Positions 53,118-63,531 are shown, counted from the stretch's first letter. The stretch: DNA of 64,000 nucleotides from Algoriphagus aquaeductus (GCF_003253485.1 NZ_QKTX01000020.1:1-64000); one strand, 5' to 3'. The notes: a model not told the origin generated them from the sequence alone. Program-made: numbers and translations.

Positions 53118-56100
53118 ATGAATAAGTTTTTTACCGCCGGGATTTTATTTTCCATGTATGTGTTTTTGCAACCGAGTCAACTTTTTGCCCAGTTGCCGGG
53201 GGATGTAGCCTCCCAGATTGAAAAAATTACACCTAAGTCGGCCCAAAATTCCCCCAATGCTGCCGGCATCCAAAAGTACGGGGATTTCAATGTGAACCTG
53301 TACACCGGTATACCCGATATCAGTATTCCTATTTTTGAGATAGATGCAGGGTCGATCAAGGTTCCTATTGTTTTAACCTACCATGCCGGAGGTATCCGGT
53401 ATACTGATAAGGCTTCTTGGGCTGGATTAGGTTGGTCGATCCAAGCAGGTGGGCAGGTCACCCGAACTGTTAACGGCAAAGCAGACGAATCAAATTTTTT
53501 GTCCATAACCAATGACTACAACGTAGATCCCTTTAATTTCTGCGCAAATTTTAACTACAAGGAACTAACAGCTACAGGAACCAATGACCGGGAACCGGAT
53601 TTGTTTTCTTACAATTACCCCGGTGCAAGTGGACGATTTGTCCTGAGACAGGGTGGGCAACCTCCTTTGTTATTTCCTGAAAGTGCAATCAAACTTGTAC
53701 GCAGTCCAAATTATTTTGACATTACCGATACTCAGGGGTTAATGTATCGTTTTGGCGCGGACTGGAATGGACAGAACGGACATCGCGAATTGTTAAGTAG
53801 CTCTTCGGGATCCATTAACACTTCAGCGATCTCAACTTGGTACCTTCAGGAAATTAAAACCCAGCATTCTGATGATTATGTGACTTTTAAGTATCAGGAT
53901 CTTGGGACAATCACAACCACAGAAGTTGAAAGCAATATTACCCTGATGGACCAGTGTAATACGGGAGATGCGGTTTTGCTTCCCTGTAACTCTTACAGTC
54001 CCGTAACCACTTTTGTTTCCACCAGCAGCACAATCACCCAATTAGCGTTGGATGAAATTTATTTTAAGACGGGTAAAGTAAGATTTGTTTTAGGAACTAC
54101 CCGAACAGATTTGCCGGGAAGTCCATCCATTGAACGCTTGAGCAGAATAGAAATTTATTCCAAGCTAAACGGCCAATATTACCTGGAAAAATCTTATGTA
54201 TTGCTCAATTCGGGCAATTTCAAGCTTGCCTCCAACAATGGAGATGCTCGAATGAAGTTGGATGGATTGGAAATAAGAGACGGTTCGAATACACTGATAA
54301 ATAAGTACAGTTTTACCTACCATACCAATACATTTTCATGGGATTTGGTAGAAGGATCTCACCGCCGGGATTTATTTGGATTCTACAATGGGAAAACCAA
54401 CAACACCAATCTGATTCCTCAGGAATCGGTCCAATATCAAGCCAACAGCTCTACAGGTGTAACGAATATTTCGATCGGGGGGGCAGACAGAAGCACCGAT
54501 ACTACTTTTTACAAAGAAGGGGTGCTCAAAAGAATCACTTTTCCTACTGGAGGATATACCGAATTTGAGTTTGAACCTCATAAGTATTCTGATGCGGGTG
54601 TAACCAAATATGGAGCAGGTCTGAGAATCAAGAAAATCATCAAGAATGATGGGCAAAACAGCTATAGCACCCTATACCGATATGGAAACAACGACGACGG
54701 ATTTGGTCATAAAAATTTTGATGTCAGAAATTTCCATTTTTTAACCACCCAATATAAGCGGGATGTCGTTTCAGGTACACCAAATCAACGTCAGTTTCGG
54801 GTTAGGTCATGGGTCTCTAATTCGGTAGTAGGTCCTGGTTTTGATGACAGTCCGGTGGTTTATACCCGAATTGCTGAATATGCCAACGGCACAAATGCAA
54901 ATGGAAAAACCATTTATGAGTTTGACAATAATGTCTTGATACCCGATGGGGTATTTACGGTCCAATATTCCAATAAAACTTGGAGAAACAGAAAAAGCTG
55001 GGAAAGGGGAAAACTTACCAAAGTTCTGAAATATGATAACCTCAACGCCTTAAAGGAGGTGGTTACCAAGTCTTACACCAAGTTTAAGGGACAGACCTTG
55101 AATATCGGACAGGCAGGGGCTCAAGTAATTATAGGGGAGGAAGTTGGAGGATTTTTCTACTATTGTCCGGGTACAGGAGGGGGATACCCATATGATGGCC
55201 ACCGATACATGATTGCAACGCTTACACAGGACGTTGGGGTGTATCTGGAGACTACTTCCAAGCAGACGCTCTATTATGGATCGGATTCGGTAGAAAATCT
55301 GACTACCCGCGATTTTAATCCCACCTATCTTCAGCCTAGTTTTGAAGAAACGAGTACTTCACCTAATCCCATTTCTATTCGAAAAATCATCCGTTACAAT
55401 TATGATATTGTAAATGCAGGAACCGTTTACACTGGGGCCCCGGAAGCCCTGAGGCAATTACTTCTCCGAAACATGCTTACTCCGGTAGAGCAGTATACGC
55501 AAGTTAGGGAGGCTTCTAGAGCCAATGTTGTCGTGGCAGGTCAAGTTACCAATTATGCTTTGGTTTCGGGTACGTCTTGGTATTTACCGTCGCAGGCTTA
55601 CTTTTTGGAAACCGCATCACCTGTTCCCAGTAGCAATTACGCTCAGGTTTCGACCTCTGGAACAAGTGCACTTTCTAGGGATTCCAGATATAGGCTTAGG
55701 ATGTCTATGACCGGCTATGATACCCGTGGTAATCTGATTCAATATAACCTTTCGGATGGGAGCACTCATTCAATAATCTACGGTTACGAAGGAGAATATG
55801 TAGTAGCTGAGGCTAAAAATTCAGCTTTGGGAAACATTGCATACACCTCATTTGAAACTAATGAGAAGGGAGGATGGACCTATGCCGGGGTAGAATCGGA
55901 TGTGATGCAGGGAGAGGCCAAAACCGGGAATAAGGTATACCTTCTCAATAACGGTCAGGTCAGTAAATCTGTCTCTGGGGCGTATAAACTCAGTTTTTGG
56001 ATCAGAAGGAATTCAGGTACAGCGGGTACCTTGACTATTAATGGCACTGCCTATACGGGTACAATAGACAACACCTGGCGGTTGGTGGAAGTAAATGGGT

Positions 56101-56336
56101 CGGGAAGTGTCACCATCAGCGGCTCAGGGACCCTGATAGATGAACTGCGGGTACATCCCACAGTCTCTCAGATGACTACCTATACCCATAGACCATTGGT
56201 AGGAATCCGATCCCAAGTTGATCCCCGAAATCAGGGGACTTATTATCACTATGATCCTTTTGGCCGGTTGGAAACGGTGACCAATGACCTGGGGCATGTT
56301 TTAAAGCATTACGAATACACCTACATCAAGCCTTAA
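53118..56336 (+). CDS. RHS/YD-repeat shell protein, N-terminal half of a split RHS
   Basis: The product has 1,072 residues from the ATG at 53118, where a signal peptide begins (MNKFFTAGILFSMYVFLQPS); the longer frame from 53013 is less likely. The N-domain has GDFNVNLYTGIPDISIPIFE and KVPIVLTYHAGGIRYTDKAS, a pattern that opens Bacteroidota RHS proteins and resembles the TcB shell. A beta-sandwich domain follows near residues 890-1010 (YTSFETNEKGGWTYAGVESD). It ends with a YD-repeat (YYHYDPFGRLETVTNDLGHV) and no toxin. The RHS core is in the gene 560 bp downstream, so the two likely form one cage together. Confidence 0.75.
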   Translation: MNKFFTAGILFSMYVFLQPSQLFAQLPGDVASQIEKITPKSAQNSPNAAGIQKYGDFNVNLYTGIPDISIPIFEIDAGSIKVPIVLTYHAGGIRYTDKASWAGLGWSIQAGGQVTRTVNGKADESNFLSITNDYNVDPFNFCANFNYKELTATGTNDREPDLFSYNYPGASGRFVLRQGGQPPLLFPESAIKLVRSPNYFDITDTQGLMYRFGADWNGQNGHRELLSSSSGSINTSAISTWYLQEIKTQHSDDYVTFKYQDLGTITTTEVESNITLMDQCNTGDAVLLPCNSYSPVTTFVSTSSTITQLALDEIYFKTGKVRFVLGTTRTDLPGSPSIERLSRIEIYSKLNGQYYLEKSYVLLNSGNFKLASNNGDARMKLDGLEIRDGSNTLINKYSFTYHTNTFSWDLVEGSHRRDLFGFYNGKTNNTNLIPQESVQYQANSSTGVTNISIGGADRSTDTTFYKEGVLKRITFPTGGYTEFEFEPHKYSDAGVTKYGAGLRIKKIIKNDGQNSYSTLYRYGNNDDGFGHKNFDVRNFHFLTTQYKRDVVSGTPNQRQFRVRSWVSNSVVGPGFDDSPVVYTRIAEYANGTNANGKTIYEFDNNVLIPDGVFTVQYSNKTWRNRKSWERGKLTKVLKYDNLNALKEVVTKSYTKFKGQTLNIGQAGAQVIIGEEVGGFFYYCPGTGGGYPYDGHRYMIATLTQDVGVYLETTSKQTLYYGSDSVENLTTRDFNPTYLQPSFEETSTSPNPISIRKIIRYNYDIVNAGTVYTGAPEALRQLLLRNMLTPVEQYTQVREASRANVVVAGQVTNYALVSGTSWYLPSQAYFLETASPVPSSNYAQVSTSGTSALSRDSRYRLRMSMTGYDTRGNLIQYNLSDGSTHSIIYGYEGEYVVAEAKNSALGNIAYTSFETNEKGGWTYAGVESDVMQGEAKTGNKVYLLNNGQVSKSVSGAYKLSFWIRRNSGTAGTLTINGTAYTGTIDNTWRLVEVNGSGSVTISGSGTLIDELRVHPTVSQMTTYTHRPLVGIRSQVDPRNQGTYYHYDPFGRLETVTNDLGHVLKHYEYTYIKP

Positions 56337-56346
56337 TCCAACTGAT

Positions 56347-56808
56347 ATGAGACTCTTTATTTTACTTATGCTTGTTAATTTTTCGATCCCCTGTTTTTCG
56401 CAGGATTTGGCTCCAAATGGTAACCTTTCCAAGGGGGATCAAAAGATGTTCGGAATCTGGAAATATGATGTTTCCATCCAAAAAAAGGAAATACCTGCAG
56501 CTAAGAATTTTTCAGCCGATGAGGCAGGCAAAGCCGAGGAAAAGAGATTTTGGAAAAAAACCGAATCATGGGTTTGCCACCTGAAAGAGGATAAGACCTT
56601 TTTAAGGGCCTGGGTCGAAAACGGGGCTTTGCAGGAAGAGGTGGGAAACTGGGTTTTTGATGAGTCATCTATGATATTGACCTTGAAGCTTGAAAAAGAA
56701 GAGCTGGCCTATGAAGTGGTTTTTCAGGAAAAGGGACAGCGTTGGAAGCCACTTAGGAAAGAGAAGGAAGAGTTTAATGTATTGTTTTTGAAACGTTTGG
56801 GGTCATGA
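56347..56808 (+). CDS. Secreted lipocalin-like protein between the two RHS genes
   Basis: The product has 153 residues with a signal peptide (MRLFILLMLVNFSIPCFSQD). The mature chain begins with a GIWKYDVS-type lipocalin-like strand, then VCHLKEDKTFLRAW and GNWVFDESSMILTLKL, the same order of elements as in the candidate immunity protein at 61225. It starts 10 bases after the first RHS gene. It may be an older immunity protein or a periplasmic chaperone for RHS secretion. Confidence 0.6.
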   Translation: MRLFILLMLVNFSIPCFSQDLAPNGNLSKGDQKMFGIWKYDVSIQKKEIPAAKNFSADEAGKAEEKRFWKKTESWVCHLKEDKTFLRAWVENGALQEEVGNWVFDESSMILTLKLEKEELAYEVVFQEKGQRWKPLRKEKEEFNVLFLKRLGS

Positions 56809-56896
56809 GATCTGGCCGGTGTGACTTTTCTGCCCCTTTGTTGACAGTCCAAATGGATGGATTTTATGGAGGTATTAAAAATTTAATTATAATCGT

Positions 56897-59800
56897 ATGA
56901 AATCACTTTTTGCGTTCGCACTAATTTTTACCCTTTGTAAGGGTTTGTCGGCACAGGTTGTCTCTTCTTCAGCCTGTACCACAGTATTGCCCTCAGCCCC
57001 GTCCGAGACTATTACCGCAAGTAATTCAGTCAATCTCATTGCACAAAATGCCCCATCAGGATTTGCGTACCGATGGTACGATTCGAATGGTACTACCTTG
57101 CTTTCAAGCAGTCAGGTATTCAGTACACCGATAATTACAGCTTCTCGGTTATTTTATTTGGCCTATGTACACTCTTCTTCCGGATGTTTGACGACGAAGG
57201 TGCCAGTCTGGGTGTACTTCTATCCTGAAAATCTCAACTGGGTAAGAGAATACAGTTCACGGGATACCCTGACCAATGCCTTTTCCCTTCGTGGCTCAGC
57301 GCATAAGGTGTCCTATAAATCAACCAACTACCATGACGGATTGGGAAGGACTGTTCAAACTGTCCAACTCTCAGCTTCATCGGATGGTTCGGATGTGGTC
57401 GGTACCTTGGCTTTCGATGCTTTTGGAAGGCAGTATCGGGACTATTTGCCATTCCCGAATAACGACTCCGGCTCCAAAGGAAAATTCCGGACCAATGCAG
57501 CTTCCCTGAACTCGACCTACTATACCACTGCTTACAGTGATTCCAAGGGCTACGCTGACAAGACGTTTGAATCCTCCCCTTTAAATCGCGTGATCAAACA
57601 GGGGGTTCCTGGTGTAGCTTGGAATAATAAAGATGTCCAAATCAATGAGTTGACCAATACCGCGTCAGAAGAGGTACGGATCTGGACTTTGGATGGATCC
57701 GGTTTACCCGTAACCTCAGCAAATTTTGCTACCGGCATGCTGAACAAAACGGAGGTGTTTGATGAAGATCTTCGGCGGGTAATTGAGTATAAGGACAAGT
57801 TGGGAAGATTGATTTTGAAGAAAGTTCAGGAATCGGGCAGTCCATCTGTTACCCATACAGGCTGGCTTTGTACTTATTATGTCTATGATTCATTTGGACG
57901 ATTGCGGGTAGTAATGCCTCCGAAAGCAGTTTTTGAAATCATCTCAAATAGCCAAAGTTCTACAGCTGCGACCATCCGGGATGGACTGTATTACCTTTAT
58001 ACCTACGATGAAAGGGGTCGGCAAATCACCAAAAAACTTCCGGACAAAGGAATTGAAGAAATGGTCTATGACCTTCAGGACCGCTTGGTGGCCTATCGGG
58101 ATGCAAATCTGGCAGGTCTGGGCAAGTGGCTTTACACGAAGTATGATGCTTTGGGAAGGGAAGTCATGACTGGATTGGTGACTAATTCGTCGGACAGACA
58201 AACGCTGCAAACTACCATCAACACACTTGGTGCCAATAATGCGGTGATCAATGCGACCTCCGGCAAAACGGGAACTACCAATGCGGGAGGTTTCCCTAGA
58301 GCCATAGACGGGGGAGAAGGAGAAGTTTTGACCGTCAACTATTTTGACCATTACACTTTCAGAAAAGGGACGCTTACCTATTCCAAACCAAATACCGCTT
58401 ACCATGATCAGACGACTAAAACCCACGGATTACTGACAGGAAAATTGGTTCGGAATCTAGACAACAACACCTTGTATGAAACGGCCATTTATTATGATGA
58501 TTTGGGGCGATTGATTCAGACCATTGAGGACCATCATTTGGGGGGTACAATCCGATCCTCTTCCCGATTTGATTTTGAAAACAAGCCTATCGAGACCATT
58601 TCCCAACTTACTACCCCGGGAACCCAAACCATTACCAAAAACTATGCTTACAACAATGCAGGTCTATTGACCTCCATTTCCCATAAAATCAATTCAGACC
58701 CGGCGGTCACCTTGGTCAATTTTCAGTATGACCAACTTGGGCAACTGACCAATAAAACTTTTCCTGTGGCTGCCAATGCGGCGATGAATTATACCTACAA
58801 TATCAGAGGTTGGCTGAAGCGCATCAACAATCCTCAGGAAAGCAATGCCACAGACAAAGTGTTTGCTCAGGAATTGTTTTATGAATCGGGTGGTGATTCT
58901 CCCCAATTCAACGGAAATATTTCAAAAGCAGAGTGGCGAGGTCAAGACAATACAAAAAGGATCTATAATTATTTCTATGATGCCAACAACAGGATCAAGG
59001 ACGCCTTGTATACGGTACCGGATTACAGCTGGCAAGATGGAAGGTATAATATTGGCTATGTGAATTACGATGCAAACGGGAACATTCAGACCCTGCAACG
59101 AGTCAACCAACAGACTGCCAGTATCTGGGCTTTGGTGGATAATCTCGCCTACAGCTATGGGACGCATAGCAACAAGCTGACCTATGTCTATGATTACCAG
59201 ACTAATCCAACCTATCTGGCCAAAGATTACAAAAACCTGGGAACCAGTACCTACAATTACGATGCTAACGGAAATCTGTTGGGGAATAATGATCAATACA
59301 GCGTGGTCATTACCTACAATCACCTAAACCTTCCCAAGTCCATTGTCTTCTCAGGGACTGGGAGAAGCCTCACCTATTGGTACAATGCCGAAGGAGTGAA
59401 GGTTCGTCAGGTAAATGTAGAAGGGGCCACTACCACTACGTTGGATTATTTGGGGGAATTTGTGTTTGAAAAAATCAATTCGGGTGCCAATACACTGTCC
59501 TATATCATGCATGAGGAAGGACGCGCTGCCTATGAGAATTCAGCGTTCCAATACGAATTCTTCGTCAAAGATCATTTGGGAAATGTACGTCAGGTAGTCC
59601 GTGCACCACAGTCCACGCTTAGAATGGCAACCATGGAGCCTGAAAAGGCCGAAGAGGAGGAGGAGCTGTTTGACAATATCAAGGAATCTCGCCAAGGCGC
59701 AAGTGAGCATAACAAGACCCCCGGAGGCTATGCGACAGCGTGGCTCAATGCGGATCGTGGAAGAATACTTGGTCCTTCCCGAAGTCAGGAAGTGCAGCAG

Positions 59801-61210
59801 GGAGACAGTGTGGAGATCGGAGTTTTTGGGAAATATATGGATCCTAAGAAAGTCAGATTAAGCCCGGCCAGTTTCGTTCGAACAGGATTGGACCAAAAGA
59901 TAATCCGAACCTTAGGGGAGTATGGTCAGAATCTGGCAGCCTCTCCCAATGAAATAGCGATCGCCAATGTAATCGCCTTGGTAATCTCAGAAGTACAGCA
60001 AAAACCTGCACCCGAGGCCTATATGGGCTATGCACTCTATGATTCGGATTCCGTCTTATATGAGCAAGGTAAAGTCGTCTTAAGTAAGGAAGCAAGAAAT
60101 AAGCATGAGGAACTGATACAAAAGCTGGCGATCAAAAAGGATGGGTATATCGAGACCTATTTGGTCAATGAAACATCTGAAAACGTTTGGTTTGACCAGT
60201 TCCGGATCATGAGTACAGGTCCCTTGATCGTGCAGGAGACCCATTATGATCCTTGGGGGGTAGATCTCTCGGGACTAGGATACCAATATGGAGGAATCAA
60301 GGTGAATCCTTACCTTTATAATGGCAAAGAGCTGACTAGTGGCCTTGGAGTGATTATGTATGATTACGGAGCGAGGTTTTACATTCCGGCGATTGGTAGA
60401 TGGTTTGTGCATGATCCTTTGGCGGAGAAGGCGAGAAGACAAAGTCCATATAACTACGCACTCAACAATCCGATGCGTTTTATCGACCCGGATGGCATGG
60501 AGGCGTATTCGGTGATGGGGGGGATTACGGTAGATGGGTATTTAGCTCCTGAAGACGTAAACATGCCAATATCCCCAAATGGAGGAGGAAAAGAAGTCCA
60601 ACGTAAAAATGCAGAACGAGCCAAGCAACAACAAGAATCGCGAAATAGAGTAAATAATGAAATTAGGCAGAGGGCTGGATTAAGGGTAAATGAAAATATG
60701 GCTTCAAGTATGTCCTTTCCAGAAAGATCTCTACCAAATTTAATGGTTGCGGAAAGGGCTCAAAATGTAAGTGATTTAATAAATCCAAGCGGTGGAGCAT
60801 TAAGAGGGCAGGATGCTTATGGAAGTGGGCACTTTGGAGCCTCTCGAGATGGAGGTGGCAGGAAGCATATGGGTATTGATATCTTAACGACTGTGGGTCA
60901 AAATTTGGTGTCTCCGGTTACAGGTAGTGCTGTGAATTATACTGGGGCTACCTCTGGAAAGCCTATGATCGATATCACACCTTCTAACTCGACCTTAGGT
61001 ATTGATAAAGTAAGAATATTATATGTTAATATTCCTTCTGGTGTGAATGCTTGGAAAAAATATAATGTTACAGCTGGGCAAACAATAATTGGCACAGCTG
61101 CTAATTTAGGAGCATTGGGTTACCCTAAAGGCATAACTCCACACATTCATGTACAAATAATGGTAAAAGGGAATTGGGTTGATCCAACTCCATATTTCTT
61201 TGGACGATAA
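56897..61210 (+). CDS. RHS core protein with C-terminal LytM (M23)-like toxin
   Basis: The product has 1,437 residues. A signal peptide ends at GLSAQ, then a DUF6443-like entry domain (LNWVREYSSRDTLTNAFSLR) and many YD repeats. The RHS core lies at about 1136-1200 ([40 protein letters not shown], then [12 protein letters not shown]), the usual cleavage and toxin boundary. The variable tip ends in an M23 peptidase: H1324-MGI-D1328 and H1416-I-H1418 keep both zinc motifs, followed by WVDPTPYF. It should cut peptidoglycan peptides in a rival periplasm. The gene just downstream encodes an exported protein, as expected for immunity to such a toxin. Confidence 0.85.
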   Translation: MKSLFAFALIFTLCKGLSAQVVSSSACTTVLPSAPSETITASNSVNLIAQNAPSGFAYRWYDSNGTTLLSSSQVFSTPIITASRLFYLAYVHSSSGCLTTKVPVWVYFYPENLNWVREYSSRDTLTNAFSLRGSAHKVSYKSTNYHDGLGRTVQTVQLSASSDGSDVVGTLAFDAFGRQYRDYLPFPNNDSGSKGKFRTNAASLNSTYYTTAYSDSKGYADKTFESSPLNRVIKQGVPGVAWNNKDVQINELTNTASEEVRIWTLDGSGLPVTSANFATGMLNKTEVFDEDLRRVIEYKDKLGRLILKKVQESGSPSVTHTGWLCTYYVYDSFGRLRVVMPPKAVFEIISNSQSSTAATIRDGLYYLYTYDERGRQITKKLPDKGIEEMVYDLQDRLVAYRDANLAGLGKWLYTKYDALGREVMTGLVTNSSDRQTLQTTINTLGANNAVINATSGKTGTTNAGGFPRAIDGGEGEVLTVNYFDHYTFRKGTLTYSKPNTAYHDQTTKTHGLLTGKLVRNLDNNTLYETAIYYDDLGRLIQTIEDHHLGGTIRSSSRFDFENKPIETISQLTTPGTQTITKNYAYNNAGLLTSISHKINSDPAVTLVNFQYDQLGQLTNKTFPVAANAAMNYTYNIRGWLKRINNPQESNATDKVFAQELFYESGGDSPQFNGNISKAEWRGQDNTKRIYNYFYDANNRIKDALYTVPDYSWQDGRYNIGYVNYDANGNIQTLQRVNQQTASIWALVDNLAYSYGTHSNKLTYVYDYQTNPTYLAKDYKNLGTSTYNYDANGNLLGNNDQYSVVITYNHLNLPKSIVFSGTGRSLTYWYNAEGVKVRQVNVEGATTTTLDYLGEFVFEKINSGANTLSYIMHEEGRAAYENSAFQYEFFVKDHLGNVRQVVRAPQSTLRMATMEPEKAEEEEELFDNIKESRQGASEHNKTPGGYATAWLNADRGRILGPSRSQEVQQGDSVEIGVFGKYMDPKKVRLSPASFVRTGLDQKIIRTLGEYGQNLAASPNEIAIANVIALVISEVQQKPAPEAYMGYALYDSDSVLYEQGKVVLSKEARNKHEELIQKLAIKKDGYIETYLVNETSENVWFDQFRIMSTGPLIVQETHYDPWGVDLSGLGYQYGGIKVNPYLYNGKELTSGLGVIMYDYGARFYIPAIGRWFVHDPLAEKARRQSPYNYALNNPMRFIDPDGMEAYSVMGGITVDGYLAPEDVNMPISPNGGGKEVQRKNAERAKQQQESRNRVNNEIRQRAGLRVNENMASSMSFPERSLPNLMVAERAQNVSDLINPSGGALRGQDAYGSGHFGASRDGGGRKHMGIDILTTVGQNLVSPVTGSAVNYTGATSGKPMIDITPSNSTLGIDKVRILYVNIPSGVNAWKKYNVTAGQTIIGTAANLGALGYPKGITPHIHVQIMVKGNWVDPTPYFFGR

Positions 61211-61224
61211 TTTATAACGTAACT

Positions 61225-61644
61225 ATGAAAATAAGTTTTAATTTAGTTTTAGTAGTATTTCTATTTAGCAATAGAACTTGCTCTCAAAGTATTAATGAAA
61301 ATTTAATAGGTCATTGGTTGTACGTAGGAACAGAGGAAACAAAAAAAGGGGAGATTGAATGTCCTGATCTTTTGGTATTGAACAAAAATGGAAATTATTC
61401 TATACTAAATGATTGCTATGGAGGTGATATTGAAAATCCAATAGTTGAGCAAGGCCAATGGAAATTTGATCCTAAAGAAAATAAAATATTACTAACAAAT
61501 AGGAAGTTTTTTGGGAATTATATCTTTCATGATTCTGTTCCAATACTACAATTGTATGTAAAGATGAGTACAGATAAACTATTAAATATTTGTTTTGATA
61601 GAGAGGAGTGTATTATTGAGAATTATGAGAATATTTTAGGCTAA
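61225..61644 (+). CDS. Candidate periplasmic immunity protein for the peptidase toxin
   Basis: The product has 139 residues with an N-terminal signal peptide (ISFNLVLVVFLFSNRTCSQS). The mature part is lipocalin-like: LIGHWLYVGTEETKKGEIEC, LLVLNKNGNYSILNDCYGGD and EQGQWKFDPKENKILLTNRK. It starts 14 bases after the toxin gene and shares that gene's AT-rich composition, the classic tip-immunity pairing. Export fits a toxin that acts on the cell wall. Direct evidence for binding is lacking. Confidence 0.7.
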   Translation: MKISFNLVLVVFLFSNRTCSQSINENLIGHWLYVGTEETKKGEIECPDLLVLNKNGNYSILNDCYGGDIENPIVEQGQWKFDPKENKILLTNRKFFGNYIFHDSVPILQLYVKMSTDKLLNICFDREECIIENYENILG

Positions 61645-61734
61645 AATAAAAAGTAAATGCAGCTTTTTACCCTCTCTGTTACCAAGGTATTAGTCATAAT
61701 AATCCCAAATTAAGGGACCATTGCCAAAGTGATT

Positions 61735-62101
61735 GATTGCCTTAGTAATTTCAGAAGTCCAGCGAAAGCCGGCTCCGGAAGCCTATATGGGCTATGCGCT
61801 TTATGATGCAGACAGTAATCTGTATGAACAAGGAAAGGTCATCCTATCCAAAAGAGCCCGAAACAAACACGAGGAACTGATTCAAAAGCTGGCGATCAAG
61901 AAGGATGGCTAGATTGAGACCTACCTGGTCAATGAAACGGCTGAGAACGTATGGTTTGACCAGTTCCGAATCATGAGCACGGGTCCACTGATCGTGCAAG
62001 AGACCCATGGCGCCTGTCCCGATGAACGCAGCGATATCGGGAATCCTTGGGGAGTGGATCTCTCGGGACTAGGTTACCAATATGGAGAGGACCGAGCGTA
62101 A
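61735..62101 (+). pseudogene. Decayed copy of the RHS segment before a displaced tip
   Basis: The sequence follows the intact gene from LVISEVQ to GLGYQYG (compare 59975-60295) with one in-frame TAG (61910-61912, TAT to TAG by position), and a 36-base insert at 62009-62044 that replaces two codons. It then runs into a second insert and stops at 62099-62101. It cannot give a full RHS protein. It is a relic of an earlier tip exchange and a stretch of homology for further ones. Confidence 0.85.
62009..62044. repeat. In-frame palindromic insert in the RHS relic
   Basis: A 36-base piece with stem TCCCGAT/ATCGGGA adds 12 codons (GACPDERSDIGN) in place of the two codons YD seen in the intact gene, and keeps the frame. 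Confidence 0.7.
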
Positions 62102-62150
62102 ATAATCAGTCTTGTGGACTGATTTAGCGAGGGGCCAGTTTGCAGGGCTG
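62102..62150. repeat. Segment B of the composite element, inserted in the RHS relic
   Basis: AATCAGTCTTGTGGACTGAT then TTAGCGAGGGGCCAGTTTGC and AGGGCTGG matches segment B at 25359-25407. It interrupts the RHS relic between the codons for QYGG and VNPY; its end supplies the TTG start of the next frame. Confidence 0.75.
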
Positions 62151-63099
62151 GGTGAATCCTTACCTTTATAATGGTAAAGAGCTGACTAGTGGCCTTGGAG
62201 TGATTATGTATGATTACGGAGCAAGATTCTACATCCCGGCGATTGGGAGATGGTTTGTGCATGATCCTTTGTCGGAGTTGATGAGAAGTAATTCCCCATA
62301 TAATTATACCTTCAATAACCCCCTAAGGTTTATTGATCCAGACGGGATGGCTCCTTATTCAGTACAGGGGACACCGGTAGTTTCAGGAGAAAGTATGAGC
62401 CAGGATTGCCCTAATTGCTCAAATGAAGAAGAAAATGGTTCAATATATGGTGAAGGTGCAGTAGTCCAGAATCGTTTTGGAGCATCCCAATATCGGGATG
62501 GTAAATGGGTGAAAATATGGTCTGCTCCTATGAGTGAAAATAGTTCTGAAGGAATAAGAATTAATGGGATGTTTGGAGGTGGAAGTAATGGTTCTGGGAC
62601 CAAAGAAAATAAAAGTGTAGGACAGCCAGGAACCTTAGAGAGCATGATTCCTATTTGGGGAAGTGGTAAGGCTGCAGTAGACGATTTCCAAAATGGTAAA
62701 TATGGTTGGGCAGCATTTAATTCAGCTATTGCAATTTCTGATATTTTCTTGGTTAAATCTATTGCTACAGGAATTGGAAAAGGTGCTTGGAAATTGGGTT
62801 CTCATTCATGGAGCGCTACCAGAAAATGGCTGAATAAAAAAGGCTATGCAGAATCAGGACAACCAGTTCATCACTGGGCTATACATCAATCAACTGCTAA
62901 AAAATACGGTTTGGAAGCGGTAGCAAATCAACCTTGGAATTTGATGACATTTCCAAATCAAAGTTTACATTTTAGAGCAGGTCATGGTTTGAATTATTTG
63001 GGACAGCCAGGCTATGGGGCATTAGGTCAGTATTGGTATGGTACTCCTACTTGGTTTAAAGCAGGTACTATTTCAGGCGGGGGGCGAATTGTAGATTAA
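62140..63099 (+). CDS. Displaced RHS core fragment with putative HNH-like nuclease tip
   Basis: The frame begins with a TTG inside the inserted repeat and enters the RHS core at [20 protein letters not shown]. After DPDGM the tip differs wholly from the first one: a pre-toxin part with [20 protein letters not shown], then [20 protein letters not shown] and [20 protein letters not shown]. The HH...NQPWNLM...H arrangement is typical of HNH-fold (LHH/SHH/GH-E-like) nuclease toxins. Without its own RHS shell it should be silent until recombined onto the main gene. The product from this start is 319 residues. Confidence 0.7.
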   Translation: MQGWVNPYLYNGKELTSGLGVIMYDYGARFYIPAIGRWFVHDPLSELMRSNSPYNYTFNNPLRFIDPDGMAPYSVQGTPVVSGESMSQDCPNCSNEEENGSIYGEGAVVQNRFGASQYRDGKWVKIWSAPMSENSSEGIRINGMFGGGSNGSGTKENKSVGQPGTLESMIPIWGSGKAAVDDFQNGKYGWAAFNSAIAISDIFLVKSIATGIGKGAWKLGSHSWSATRKWLNKKGYAESGQPVHHWAIHQSTAKKYGLEAVANQPWNLMTFPNQSLHFRAGHGLNYLGQPGYGALGQYWYGTPTWFKAGTISGGGRIVD

Positions 63100-63111
63100 A
63101 TTGAAAATTAT

Positions 63112-63531
63112 ATGCGAGCTGAATTAAAATATCCTGTAATAGTGCTTCCAAAAAAGGATAATATGGTCTATGTATACTTCAAGGAAAAAGACCTTAAATC
63201 TACTAGTGAAGAGCTCCTTCGTAAATTAGATTATACAAGCTTTGAATTGATAGACGAATCAGGAGCTAAATTTAAAATTAAGAAAGCGTTTAAAGTAAAA
63301 TTTCTTGGCTTTTGGGGCTTTAATCCCCTTTTAAAAGGAAGGCAAATATTGATTGATTTTGAGTATGAACCGGAGGTTACACAAGTTTTATTAAGTGATT
63401 TCAAAAATGAAGTTTTAAATAGGATTGACATAACAAAATTTATATGGAAATCAGGATGGGATATAATCGAATTAAAAGAAGCGGTAAAAAAAAGTTCTTC
63501 ATTTAAAGAAATTGCAAACTTGCTTAAGTAA
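63112..63531 (+). CDS. Candidate cytoplasmic immunity protein for the nuclease tip
   Basis: The product has 139 residues with no signal peptide. It is mixed alpha/beta and charged (YPVIVLPKKDNMVYVYFKEK, FELIDESGAKFKIKKAF, then DIIELKEAVKKSSSFKEIAN). It begins 12 bases after the nuclease tip. A cytoplasmic location fits a nuclease toxin, in contrast to the exported protein beside the peptidase toxin. The family is not recognised. Confidence 0.65.
   Translation: MRAELKYPVIVLPKKDNMVYVYFKEKDLKSTSEELLRKLDYTSFELIDESGAKFKIKKAFKVKFLGFWGFNPLLKGRQILIDFEYEPEVTQVLLSDFKNEVLNRIDITKFIWKSGWDIIELKEAVKKSSSFKEIANLLK

Noticed and set aside
61645-61735. Coding sequence between the immunity gene and the RHS relic
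   Set aside because: No frame of useful length; it appears to be the ragged junction of the recombination event.
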